Part shown: one piece after another, positions 42,901 to 52,200 of the stretch | Layout of the letters: each line of letters opens with the position of its first letter | Numbering within the stretch: position 1 is the stretch's first letter | Source: Prevotella sp. | GTDB taxonomy: Bacteria; Bacteroidota; Bacteroidia; Bacteroidales; Bacteroidaceae | NCBI GenBank assembly: GCA_016291495.1 | Contig: JAEEXI010000010.1 | Location: forward strand, 23,838-87,837 | DNA: 64,000 nucleotides | Reading direction: 5' to 3' | The notes under the pieces: generated by a model | What the model was told of the DNA's origin: nothing | What the model saw: the letters and a program-made list of their open reading frames with translations, nothing else | The model's database searches: none | Translations under genes and position numbers: made by a program

Positions 42901-43324
42901 GCGCTATGCCGCTCCTGACGGTTTCGTAGACCTGAGCGGTCATAACATCACCGGTGAGTCTCTCTATAAGAACACCAACTTGGACGGTATGCCTGAGCTG
43001 TATAAGACCATGAATGCCAATGCACGTATGTGGAACCCCGCCGACGTGGTGACCAACATCATGCTCGATGCTTTCGTGGAGGACGGTTCATTCATCCGCT
43101 GCTCTGACGTAACCATCGGCTATACCCTGCCGAAGAGCATTACTAGCAAGATTTACTTAAATAAGGTACGCGCATACGTTTCTGTATCCAACCTCTTCAT
43201 CCTGACCAAGTATTCCGGTTACGATCCTGAGGTAGACGTACAGTCCGGTCTGACTCCTTCTATGGACTACAACCGCTATCCGCGTGCCCGCACCTTCTCT
43301 TTCGGTGTCAACGTAACATTCTAA
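39974..43324 (+). CDS. SusC/RagA-family TonB-dependent outer-membrane transporter
   Basis: Imports glycan oligomers across the outer membrane, powered by TonB. I use ATG 39974 (signal peptide ends at ...GNLQAQ) since the longer frame starts upstream of the promoter. The 1116 residues contain a carboxypeptidase-regulatory-like domain ([20 protein letters not shown], about 27-100), a TonB-box-like [11 protein letters not shown], the SusC plug ([68 protein letters not shown]) and a long beta-barrel ending in an aromatic-rich FSFGVNVTF. It is followed after 25 bp by susD. Confidence 0.97.
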   Translation: [1116 protein letters not shown]

Positions 43325-43349
43325 TTGATAACTAAAAGAATAAAAGAAT

Positions 43350-45491
43350 ATGAAACTTAACAAGATATTTATCAGTGGACTGGCTATGCTGGCGTTGACA
43401 TCGTGCAACGACTATCTGAATGTTGACCCAGCCACCAACGCAGCAACCACCGACCTGGTGTACGGCTCCGAGGGTGAGACACGCACAGCACTGTATGGCG
43501 TCTATGCCAAGGTTTGCTCCGACGGTCTGTTTGGTAACAACCTTTACAGTACTTTCCAATTGAACAGCGACGTTGACTTCTATGCCAACGGTAACGAAGC
43601 AGCAAGTGGCAACCAGCCCCGCCGTTTCGATGTCCGCTCGGATGCCAATAACGTGGAGTCACTTTGGAACAACCTCTACTCCGCAGTCGAGACTGCCAAC
43701 GAGTTCATCTACAATCTGAAGAACAGTAGCATTTACGCAGAGGAAACCGAGGATGGAGCCGTGGAGTCTGCCGATGGCAGCATCCAGACGGTTCAGGTTC
43801 CCAAGGTGACAGACTTAACCCAGATGATGGGTGAGGCCAAGGTGATGCGTGCCATGTTCTACCATGAGTTGCTCAGCTACTGGGGTGATGTTCCCTTCAC
43901 CTTGGAGGCTACCTATGAAACAGATAACTTGAACCCTGCTATCACTGCCCGCCAGGATATCAGCGATGCACTGATTGCTGACCTGGTTTATGCTGCTGAG
44001 TATATGTACTCCGATCAGGATAATAAGGTTGCTGCCCCCGAGCGTATCACCAAGGAGGCTGCCTATGCGATGATTGCCCGTCTGGCACTCCAGGCCGGCG
44101 GTTACTCGCTGAACCATCCCGAGGGTAATACCACGGACTATAGCATGACTCGTCCTTCCAACTACAAGGCGTACTATCAGATTGCACGTGAGTACACCAA
44201 GAAGATTATCGATGCCGGTGGTCACTCTCTGAACAAGAGTTTCCGTGACGTCTTCGTAGACGAGTGTAACTTCATAGTCACTTCAGGTGACGATCCCATC
44301 TTCGAGATTCCGTTTGCCAAGGAGACAAACGGCAACTGGGGCTATGCACAGGGACCCACCAACGGTGTGGATGTCGGTGATGCTACCGACTACAGCAATT
44401 CCGCTTGGGGTAAAGCCGACGGTGGTGTACGTACATCAGCCTTCTATCGTTACCAATTTAATGAGAAAGACCAGCGCCGTGACTTCGTCAACGGTCTTTG
44501 GTACTACTCCAATCAGGGTCTGCCCACTGTACGTGCAACCGACTATACCATCAATAACAACAAGTGGTCGAAGCTGTGGAACACCAACGGTCTGGGTAAG
44601 ACGACCACGGGTGCTACCGGTATCAACTTCGCTTACATCCGCTATGCTGACGTACTGCTGATGTTTGCCGAGGCAGACAACGAGATCAACAACGGTCCTA
44701 CAGATGAGGCAAGAGAGGCTGTGAAGACTGTCCGTCGCCGTGCATTTGCTGAAGATGTTGCCACAAACGTGGAAGCATATGTAGATGCTGCCGCTTCCAA
44801 GGAAGACTTCCTCAACCTCGTACTCGACGAGCGTAAGTGGGAGTTTGCCGGTGAGAATATGCGTTGGAAGGATTTGGTCCGTAACAACAAGTACGGTGAG
44901 AAGGTGCTCATGACCTTCCTCTCCTATTGGGCAATTGCAGAAAGCCAGAGCGGTTCTTCCAGCTATATGGATATGATCAGCGAGTATGACGGTGTAGATT
45001 ACAACGAGAACTTCGTTACTGATGTGTATTCCATCTACGTCAAGAACTATGTCGATCCTAACTTCCCGAACAGAGGTGTGTATATGTTCTATGTGGCCAA
45101 CCCTTATAAGAACATTGCAAGTCCGACATCTACGGCACCTGCCAAGTATCTCTCTGACTTAGGACTTGATTATGAGCCTGTTGCTGCTCGTACCATCACG
45201 GGTCTGTCAAGCCAAAGCGATAAAGTCGCCTGGACAGAGAATTCTCTCGCTTGGGGTACTGATGGCAATATCAGGAACCAAATCCGTTTCTCTCTCTACG
45301 GTTACATCCGTACCAATGAAATGGACGACTTCGTGATTGTCAGGAACGGTAGCACACAGAAGATAATTATCAATACCGATAATATTGAGAGCAACTTTGT
45401 AAACCTGCCTGCCGTACGCTACATCTTACCTATTCCAGAAGAGGCTATTGCCCGTTCAAACGGTGCATATAAGAACTACTATGGATACTAA
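43350..45491 (+). CDS. SusD/RagB-family glycan-binding lipoprotein
   Basis: Surface lipoprotein forming the lid of the SusC channel. 713 residues with lipobox LTSC (cleaved before C20, followed by NDYL). It has the usual N-terminal LNVDPATNAATTDLVYGSEGETRTALYGVY and the helical TPR-like regions (AKVMRAMFYHELLSYWGDVPF, RLALQAGGY), then LDERKWEFAGENMRWKDLVRNNKYG near the C-terminal third and RYILPIPEEAI at the end, all SusD-typical. Longer than the average SusD (about 500-600), probably for a larger binding face. Confidence 0.96.
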   Translation: MKLNKIFISGLAMLALTSCNDYLNVDPATNAATTDLVYGSEGETRTALYGVYAKVCSDGLFGNNLYSTFQLNSDVDFYANGNEAASGNQPRRFDVRSDANNVESLWNNLYSAVETANEFIYNLKNSSIYAEETEDGAVESADGSIQTVQVPKVTDLTQMMGEAKVMRAMFYHELLSYWGDVPFTLEATYETDNLNPAITARQDISDALIADLVYAAEYMYSDQDNKVAAPERITKEAAYAMIARLALQAGGYSLNHPEGNTTDYSMTRPSNYKAYYQIAREYTKKIIDAGGHSLNKSFRDVFVDECNFIVTSGDDPIFEIPFAKETNGNWGYAQGPTNGVDVGDATDYSNSAWGKADGGVRTSAFYRYQFNEKDQRRDFVNGLWYYSNQGLPTVRATDYTINNNKWSKLWNTNGLGKTTTGATGINFAYIRYADVLLMFAEADNEINNGPTDEAREAVKTVRRRAFAEDVATNVEAYVDAAASKEDFLNLVLDERKWEFAGENMRWKDLVRNNKYGEKVLMTFLSYWAIAESQSGSSSYMDMISEYDGVDYNENFVTDVYSIYVKNYVDPNFPNRGVYMFYVANPYKNIASPTSTAPAKYLSDLGLDYEPVAARTITGLSSQSDKVAWTENSLAWGTDGNIRNQIRFSLYGYIRTNEMDDFVIVRNGSTQKIIINTDNIESNFVNLPAVRYILPIPEEAIARSNGAYKNYYGY

Positions 45492-45494
45492 GAC

Positions 45495-45524
45495 GAGTTT
45501 AAGAGTTAAGAGTTAAAAGTTAAG
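45495..45524. repeat. GAGTTAAGAGTTAA spacer repeat
   Basis: Degenerate 7-8-nt units between susD and the next lipoprotein gene; same family as 13822-13862. Confidence 0.6.
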
Positions 45525-45534
45525 AAAGAAGAAT

Positions 45535-47925
45535 ATGAAAAAGATATTATTATTGTCAATGGCCCTGCTTTCAGCAATGTCCTTCTATTCTTGTAAGGAT
45601 GAGGTTGATAAGGGGTATCATGGAGACGAGGTGATAGACCGTCTGTCACGTCCGATGTTCCGTAAAGATGACAATACCGGCAAGGGTTCTAATGACCCGT
45701 ACAACAGTGTCATTATAAACCATAATACTGCCACCCTGTATTGGTATACCATCAACGATGCCGTAGGCTACGAGATCATGTGGACCTATCCTCATGCCTA
45801 TGTTGCCGACGGTGAGGGCGCTTGGGAAGAGACGACGAACAATGAGAACGGAAAACACCTCGAAGGTCATATCGTCATTGCTGATCCTTCCAGATATAAT
45901 GTTATTATTGAGAATCTGCAATACCAGAGCAGCTACCGTTTCTGTATCCGTGCTCTGCACTCATTTGACAAGGCCGGCTATCAGCTCTGGCGCGGAGAGG
46001 CCAATGTCTATGACGTGCTGAACAGCTCCGATGCCGACTGGAAGAACGACCCGAAAAACTCTCAGTGGTATGGTCGCGGTACACTGCGTGAGTGGGCTGA
46101 CTACTTCCAGTTGGAGACCGACGGTCGTACATGGGTACCTTTCGTGATTCAGGTTTCTGACATCACCAAGACTTCTATGAAGATTACCTTGAATCGTAAC
46201 ATCTCCAAGTATAGTGACACGGAAAAAGAAACCTTCCGTGAGCACTGGAACTTCCTGGATGCAGACCAGAACATTCTGAAAGTGGACTACCTGACCATCG
46301 TTCCCAATGCCGGTACGCCCAATGCAACAGTACCTGCTGCTTTCCAGCACTACGATATTCCTGAGTCTGCATGGGATGAGAACGGCATTGCCGTCATTGA
46401 GGTAGAGGGTCTCTCTGAGAACTCTTGCTTCAACATCGATGTTTGGGATAACTCAATTCCTCTCGCTATCGACGCTGTGTATAACACCACGATGAAGCGT
46501 ACCAAGGGAGATCCCGCACCTCCTATGCTCATCAAGCATGTGGTATGGCAGAACGATACCTTGGGTACCGATCCCGCTACCTGGAACATCTACGACATCT
46601 CACAGTATCAGGCATGTAAGATTGACAAGGTACTGGACGATTACTGCGCAAGTAGCACATCCGCTGAGAACCAGGTATTCTATCTGGAAGGCGGCAAGAC
46701 CTATTTCATCAGCTCGAATGTTCAAGTATATAAGGGCTTCACCATCCAGACCAATCCTGAGGACATCGCTGCCGGTAAGGGACGCGCTAAGTTCTACCTG
46801 AGCGGTATGACACAGACTGGTAACTCCGTCAACAGCTGTAACTTCATGCTGGGTCGTCAGCCAGTTGCCGGTGAGAACGGTTCTATCACACTCGATATAG
46901 ACTCTGTCCGCTTCATGGACCTCGACATTGACGTGCCTCGCGCAGGTAACTACGGTACCGCCCAAGAGGGTAAGGCTGGTGCTTGCGGTAACTACTTCAT
47001 GAATATGTACTCTAACGGTATGGGTATCAACGTGACCACACTGGAGTGGCGCCGTTGCTCGTTCCAGGGTCTGATCCGCGGATTCTTCCGTATCCAGGGC
47101 TCTAACGACTTCTATATCCAACACATCCGTATGATTGACTGTGAGACCTACAACTGCGGCTACTATGCTCAGAACGGTAGCGGTTATCAGTACATCTTTG
47201 CTGACCATAACGGTAAGAAGAAGTCGAACATCCTGCAGGACGTTGAAGTCAGCGGTTGTGTCTTCTACGACAGCCCGAAGGGCGCCCTGATTACTGACCA
47301 GAACCGTAACCTCATGTGGGAAGAGACCGTACGTTGGAACATCAACGTTCACCACAACACCTTCGTGAACTTCGGCACACGTAGCAACCAGGTGATTCTG
47401 AACACCCGTTACAATCCTGGCGGCTCTTATCTTGCCTTCCATGATAACGTGATTATCAATACCAAGGACGAGGCCGACAAGAACCGTAACATGGGTTCTG
47501 GCGGTTGGGATACCCGTTACGTACAGGGTGGTGACGGTTCCGGCAAGGTAACCTTCGATATCTACAACAACTGGACCACCGACGATCATGAGGTCATGAA
47601 TGATACTAAGAAAGATTCACCATTCCAGAGTAATGCATTCGAGGCTACGTCAAATGCACCTGGTAAGTGGGTGAAGACATGGGAGGCTGAATACTATCCT
47701 GCTGGTGCCGCAGAGCTCAAAGTACATGTAGAAAAGAACTTAAAGGCTACCGACCTGATGGAGTTCCCGAACCCACAGCACTTCGTCGGTGAAACGCCTA
47801 AGGGTACTGACCACCATACCGATCATGGTATCGATGGACTATACTACAAGCAGACATCAGACGTACTGAACTCTGACATCTACAAGAGTGGTGCCGGTGC
47901 TCCAATGCTCCGTAACGGCAAGTAG
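45535..47925 (+). CDS. Surface lipoprotein with Fn3-like and beta-helix domains (DUF4957/DUF5123-like)
   Basis: 796 residues at the SusE/SGBP position. Lipobox near C20 (SFYSC). Residues about 50-150 look like a fibronectin type III module (NTATLYWYTINDAVGYEIMW, YQSSYRFCIRAL), followed by a second beta module; residues about 360-730 are a right-handed parallel beta-helix (KTYFISSNVQVYKGFTI, RFMDLDIDV, DCETYNCGYYAQNG, VEVSGCVFYDSPKGALI, VHHNTFVNFG). I associate this arrangement with DUF4957/DUF5123 proteins of pectin loci. It may bind pectin or have lyase activity; no catalytic Lys/Arg pair is certain. Confidence 0.8.
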   Translation: MKKILLLSMALLSAMSFYSCKDEVDKGYHGDEVIDRLSRPMFRKDDNTGKGSNDPYNSVIINHNTATLYWYTINDAVGYEIMWTYPHAYVADGEGAWEETTNNENGKHLEGHIVIADPSRYNVIIENLQYQSSYRFCIRALHSFDKAGYQLWRGEANVYDVLNSSDADWKNDPKNSQWYGRGTLREWADYFQLETDGRTWVPFVIQVSDITKTSMKITLNRNISKYSDTEKETFREHWNFLDADQNILKVDYLTIVPNAGTPNATVPAAFQHYDIPESAWDENGIAVIEVEGLSENSCFNIDVWDNSIPLAIDAVYNTTMKRTKGDPAPPMLIKHVVWQNDTLGTDPATWNIYDISQYQACKIDKVLDDYCASSTSAENQVFYLEGGKTYFISSNVQVYKGFTIQTNPEDIAAGKGRAKFYLSGMTQTGNSVNSCNFMLGRQPVAGENGSITLDIDSVRFMDLDIDVPRAGNYGTAQEGKAGACGNYFMNMYSNGMGINVTTLEWRRCSFQGLIRGFFRIQGSNDFYIQHIRMIDCETYNCGYYAQNGSGYQYIFADHNGKKKSNILQDVEVSGCVFYDSPKGALITDQNRNLMWEETVRWNINVHHNTFVNFGTRSNQVILNTRYNPGGSYLAFHDNVIINTKDEADKNRNMGSGGWDTRYVQGGDGSGKVTFDIYNNWTTDDHEVMNDTKKDSPFQSNAFEATSNAPGKWVKTWEAEYYPAGAAELKVHVEKNLKATDLMEFPNPQHFVGETPKGTDHHTDHGIDGLYYKQTSDVLNSDIYKSGAGAPMLRNGK

Positions 47926-47959
47926 TAATTAATAACGGATAATTAATAATTGAAAGATT
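47926..47959. repeat. AATTAATAACGGATAATT spacer repeat
   Basis: Degenerate A/T-rich units between two lipoprotein genes, resembling the spacer upstream of rfbA (2613-2642). Confidence 0.45.
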
Positions 47960-48469
47960 ATGAAGATATTTAAGTTTTTAACCGTGTTGCTGACTCTTGC
48001 AGCCATGAGCACTGTGTTTGTTAGCTGCAACAGAGACAACGACATCACTGGCGATCCCTTTGCTGATCACACACAGGGTGAAAAGCAGGACTACTGGATT
48101 TCCTTTGAGCTGAATCCTGGAAGTCTGACTGAAGAGGAAATTGCCTTCTACAATTCAACCTTTGCCGAGCAAATCTTCCCCGATGACTATGCTGCTGGTG
48201 CACGTGAGATCAACTTCATCGAGCATCCCATGTATGTCACTGAGGAATATGCCCGCAACAACTTCAACAAAGTAAAGGCTATTCCCGCTGCTGATAATGA
48301 CATCGTACAGAAAGTCATGGTACCTGTTGCCATGAAAGCTAGGGCAAAGAACTTTGACGTAACCATGACGCTTTCTAAGAACAACATGGAGACCGTACTG
48401 GATACCTATGTCTTCCGTGGTGAAGTTGTTTTGGCAGATGTCGTCTTCCCTGTTAATGACGAGGACTAA
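47960..48469 (+). CDS. Small lipoprotein of the pectin locus, 169 aa
   Basis: Signal peptide with lipobox FVSC (cleaved before Cys 23). The mature part is about 147 residues, acidic, with GDPFADHTQGEKQDYWISFELNPGSLT and a C-terminal beta-rich half (DVTMTLSKNNMETVLDTYVFRGEVVLADVVF). No family recognised. Being the last gene of the susCD operon, it is probably an outer-membrane accessory. The terminator at 48492-48525 ends the operon. Confidence 0.75.
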   Translation: MKIFKFLTVLLTLAAMSTVFVSCNRDNDITGDPFADHTQGEKQDYWISFELNPGSLTEEEIAFYNSTFAEQIFPDDYAAGAREINFIEHPMYVTEEYARNNFNKVKAIPAADNDIVQKVMVPVAMKARAKNFDVTMTLSKNNMETVLDTYVFRGEVVLADVVFPVNDED

Positions 48470-48491
48470 TCCTTTCATCTCTTGATAACGC

Positions 48492-48525
48492 CAAGGGCGG
48501 ACCGTAATGGTTCGCCCTTGCTTTT
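48492..48525 (+). terminator. Terminator of the susCD operon
   Basis: Stem CAAGGGCGGACC / GGTTCGCCCTTG (48492-48503 with 48509-48520, one G-U pair), then CTTTT. Confidence 0.85.
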
Positions 48526-48539
48526 CCAATAAAAACACA

Positions 48540-49067
48540 ATGAAGAAACTGATTTTAACTACCCTACTCCTTATCGGCACAGGAATTGCCTATGCTCAGG
48601 AGTCGCACTACCATAAAGGACTGCGTTCACAAGAAGAAAACGCCAAATACGGCGGTGTCGCTTCAGAACCGCATTTCGATGGTGGGGGCTACTATTGGTC
48701 AAGGGCTCGCAATGTGGATGATGTGGCTATCAGCAAAGAGACACCGGAAGATTCATTAGCCCGTGTCAACGAATTTAAGCGGCTATGCCGACTGGCATAT
48801 GATGCCTACGAGGAAGGTAATGCGCTGAACACCGTCACTTATGGCGACAGCGCCCTGCAGAAGCGCTATCACACCCCAGACCTCTACTTCTTCATGGCGG
48901 TATCATTTGAGAAGTTAGGTAGCTACGATGATGCCAACTGGGCATACCACAAGGCAATAGATACGGGATACCCTGGTGCACAGAAGTTCTACAACGACTT
49001 CAAAGTACGCCAAAAAGAGCGTAAGGCAGAAAAAAGGAAAACAAAAAGAAATAAAACGGAAGAATAA
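48540..49067 (+). CDS. Small secreted TPR-like protein, 175 aa
   Basis: I use ATG 48540 with signal peptide MKKLILTTLLLIGTGIAYAQ; a longer frame would begin inside the terminator. Residues about 75-150 (FKRLCRLAYDAYEEGNALNTVTYGDSALQKRYHTPDLYFFMAVSFEKLGSYDDANWAYHKAID) look like two TPR hairpins. The tail is very basic (RQKERKAEKRKTKRNKTEE). No promoter box is evident, since it begins 15 bp after a terminator hairpin; it may rely on read-through. The final codons and stop overlap the first unit of a 21-bp repeat array. Function unknown. Confidence 0.7.
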   Translation: MKKLILTTLLLIGTGIAYAQESHYHKGLRSQEENAKYGGVASEPHFDGGGYYWSRARNVDDVAISKETPEDSLARVNEFKRLCRLAYDAYEEGNALNTVTYGDSALQKRYHTPDLYFFMAVSFEKLGSYDDANWAYHKAIDTGYPGAQKFYNDFKVRQKERKAEKRKTKRNKTEE

Positions 49068-49149
49068 CCCTGCCTTATTCTTCAATAACCCACCCTTATT
49101 TCGCAATAACCCTGCCTTATTCGACGATAAGGCAGGGTTATTGGTTTTT
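49062..49149. repeat. 21-bp tandem array ending in an inverted copy
   Basis: Three direct units (AATAACCCTGCCTTATTCTTC, AATAACCCACCCTTATTTCGC, AATAACCCTGCCTTATTCGAC given here unit by unit with about 21 nt each) from 49064, followed by one inverted copy (49127-49143). The last direct unit and the inverted copy form a perfect 17-bp stem. Same architecture as the 31778-31897 array. Confidence 0.75.
49104..49149 (+). terminator. Terminator formed by the 21-bp array
   Basis: Stem CAATAACCCTGCCTTAT (49104-49120) with ATAAGGCAGGGTTATTG (49127-49143), loop TCGACG, then GTTTTT. It serves as the transcription end of the TPR-like gene. Confidence 0.85.
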
Positions 49150-49172
49150 ATCCATTGCTTTTTAGGTGAATA

Positions 49173-49204
49173 TTTGGTTATTTGCTTACTTATTCGTATC
49201 TTTG
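49173..49204 (+). promoter_or_regulatory. Promoter of the PL1-PL10-CE8 gene
   Basis: TTTG (49173-49176), 20 nt, TATCTTTG (49197-49204): full consensus. Confidence 0.75.
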
Positions 49205-49240
49205 CAAAGATATTAAAAACAAACTACTTAATTAAAAAAT

Positions 49241-52200
49241 ATGAAGCGATTTTTACGCAATTTCCTCTTTGCGATAACGATGCTGTGCAGTGTTACGACA
49301 ATGGCACAAGAGAAGTTGATTGCCTTCCCTGGTGCCGAGGGTTTCGGACGTTATGCCACTGGTGGAAGAGGCGGTGCTGTTTATCATGTCACCACCCTGG
49401 AGGATGGTATGCAGGAAGGGACGTTACGCTGGGCTAACGAGCAACCAGGACCTAAAACCATCGTTTTCGACGTATCAGGAACCATTTTCCTGAAATCACC
49501 CCTACGATTTACTGAGAACACCACCATTGCAGGACAGACAGCTCCTGGCGACGGTATCTGTATTGCCGACTATCCTGTGATGGTGGGGCCGAACAATATC
49601 ATCCGTTACCTGCGTTTCCGTTTAGGCAACCGTGAGGTGGCGAACCACGAAGGTGACGGCTTGGGCGGTAGTAATATGGACAACATCATCGTAGACCATT
49701 GCTCCATCAGCTGGTCGATTGATGAATGCCTGTCGGTATATGGTAACCGCAACTTCACCGTACAATGGTGCATCGTAGCACAAAGTCTCAACAACGCTGG
49801 ACACAAGAAAGGCGCACACGGCTATGGGGGCAACTGGGGAGGAAGCGGTGCCTCCTATCATCACAATTTGATAGCTCATCATACTTCCCGAACACCCAGA
49901 CTTGGCCCCAGCCCATTCACACAAACCGATGAACGAATGGACTTCCGTAACAACGTCATCTATAACTGGACAGCTAACGGCTGCTATGGCGGTGAGGCGA
50001 TGACGGTGAATATCATCAATAACTATTACAAGCCAGGACCCGGTACGCCCACCGACCTGAGAGGTATGCGTATTACAGCCCCCAATATCCGGACCTCCCA
50101 ATATACCCATCATGATAGTAAGCGTCCGAATGTGTGGGATAAGATGTGGCACGTCTGGGGGAAATACTACGTCAGCGGCAATGTGAACACGAAATATCCT
50201 GAAGTTACCAAGGACAACTGGACCTATGGCATCTACAACCAGATAGACCCTGCTGCCAATGACGGGACCTATACGGAAATGACCAAAGACACCATCCGTC
50301 TGAGCGAGCCCATGCCTGTAGAGCCTGTGACGACCCAGACTGCTGAAGAAGCCTACAGACTGGTACTGAGATACGCTGGTGCATCCCTTCACCGAGATGC
50401 ATTGGACCGTGTCATCATCCGGGATGTGATGGAGGGGAAGGCCACCTATACTGGAAAGGACTGCCAGCCAGGTATCATCAACAACCAATATGACGTGGAT
50501 GCCCATAATCCCTGGCCCACTCTGAGAAGCACAAAAGCTCCCCTGGATTCTGACGGAGACGGTATGCCCGACGAATGGGAACAGCAACACGGACTGAACC
50601 CCAAGGATGCACAAGACAGGAATAAGATTGCCCCTAACGGATATACGTTCCTGGAAGTCTATCTGAATGACATCATTATCAGCAACAGTCTTTCCCAGCG
50701 TCGTCAAGGACTGAGAGAGACGAGACCGGAGTTCTTCCAGACCGATGAGGCACGAAGAATCGGAGATCAGGTACTACTCTATCAACGTGTTACCGGCGGA
50801 TGGCCTAAGAACATCGACATGAGTAGTCCAATGAGCGAGGATGAGAAAGCCGCTGTCCTCAAGGACAAACAGCGCAAAGATGATTCCACCACCGACAACG
50901 GAGCTACCAATCTTCAGTTGACATACCTTGCCCGACTCTATCAAGCCACAAAAGACAACCGTTACCGAGATGCCTTCCGAAAAGGCATTGACTATCTGCT
51001 CAGCGGACAATATGAAAACGGTGGATGGCCCCAGTTCTGGCCTGACCCACAAGGGTATCAGATTCACATTACCTATAATGACGATGCGATGGTCAATACC
51101 CTGAATATGCTGAAAGATGTGGCTGAGCAACGAAAACCCTATGACGGAGAACTGACAGACAAACAGCAACGGAAACGGATGCAGCGTGCTTTCGACAAAG
51201 GTATAGAATGTATCCTTGCCACCCAGATCGTCACAGACGGAGAACTGACCGTCTGGTGTCAGCAACATGACAAGGATACCTATCTACCTGCCCCGGCAAG
51301 AGCTTTCGAACTGCCATCCTACTGTTCATCAGAAAGTGCCAGTATTCTCCAACTACTGATGAGACTGCCGAATCCCGACCAGCGTGTCAAGAATGCCATA
51401 CATGCCGGTATGCGGTGGTTTGACAAGTATAAGCTGACAGGACTACGCATCCGTCGGAGAGGAGAATGGAGAGGTGCGGACAGTGACACCTGGCTGGAAC
51501 AAGATGCTACGGCAGCCCCCATCTGGGCACGTTATTATGACCTGGAATACAACGAGCCATTTGTATGTGACCGTGACGGAATCCCCCGTCGCCGACTGGA
51601 GCAGATTGGTCATGAACGGCGCAATGGCTATGCCTGGTTCATTGACCGTATTGGTTCCCTGTATCCTACCTATGAGAAATGGGCTGCCAAATATGACCCA
51701 CAACATCAGGTTCCTATCAGTCTGATGACCAAGGGAGCCAATGAGAACGGCACCATAGATATGTATCGTCGTCCACGTATCAACCTCGCTGACTTTGATG
51801 CGGTGGTAGAGCCAGGACAACAGATTCAAGCAGCTATCGAAAAAGCACCAGAACATTCAGATAAACCCTTTAAGATATTCATCAAGAAAGGTATCTATAA
51901 CCAGAAAGTGGTGATTGACCGTCCGAATATCGTACTGGTTGGTGAACAACGTGACAGTACCATCATCCAAATGGCAGAACTAAGTAAGAAACCCGTCATG
52001 ACTGAATATCAGGGCAAGCCTGTGAAACACGGAGTTGTTGAACTATTGGAAGGAGCTGACAATTGTATCATCAGCGGACTGACGATCTATAACAATTATG
52101 GTACGACGGTAGAGCCAACCACCGCACACCAGTTTGCGGTCTATGGACGCGCCACAAATACCATTGTCATCAACAGTAACATCCAATCCGACGGGAACGA

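Noticed and set aside
46600..47589. 329-codon frame antisense to the beta-helix lipoprotein
   Set aside because: Shadow of a strongly supported gene; no signal peptide or motif.
49622..50707. 361-codon frame antisense to the PL1-PL10-CE8 gene
   Set aside because: Shadow frame; the plus-strand PL1 motifs are unambiguous.
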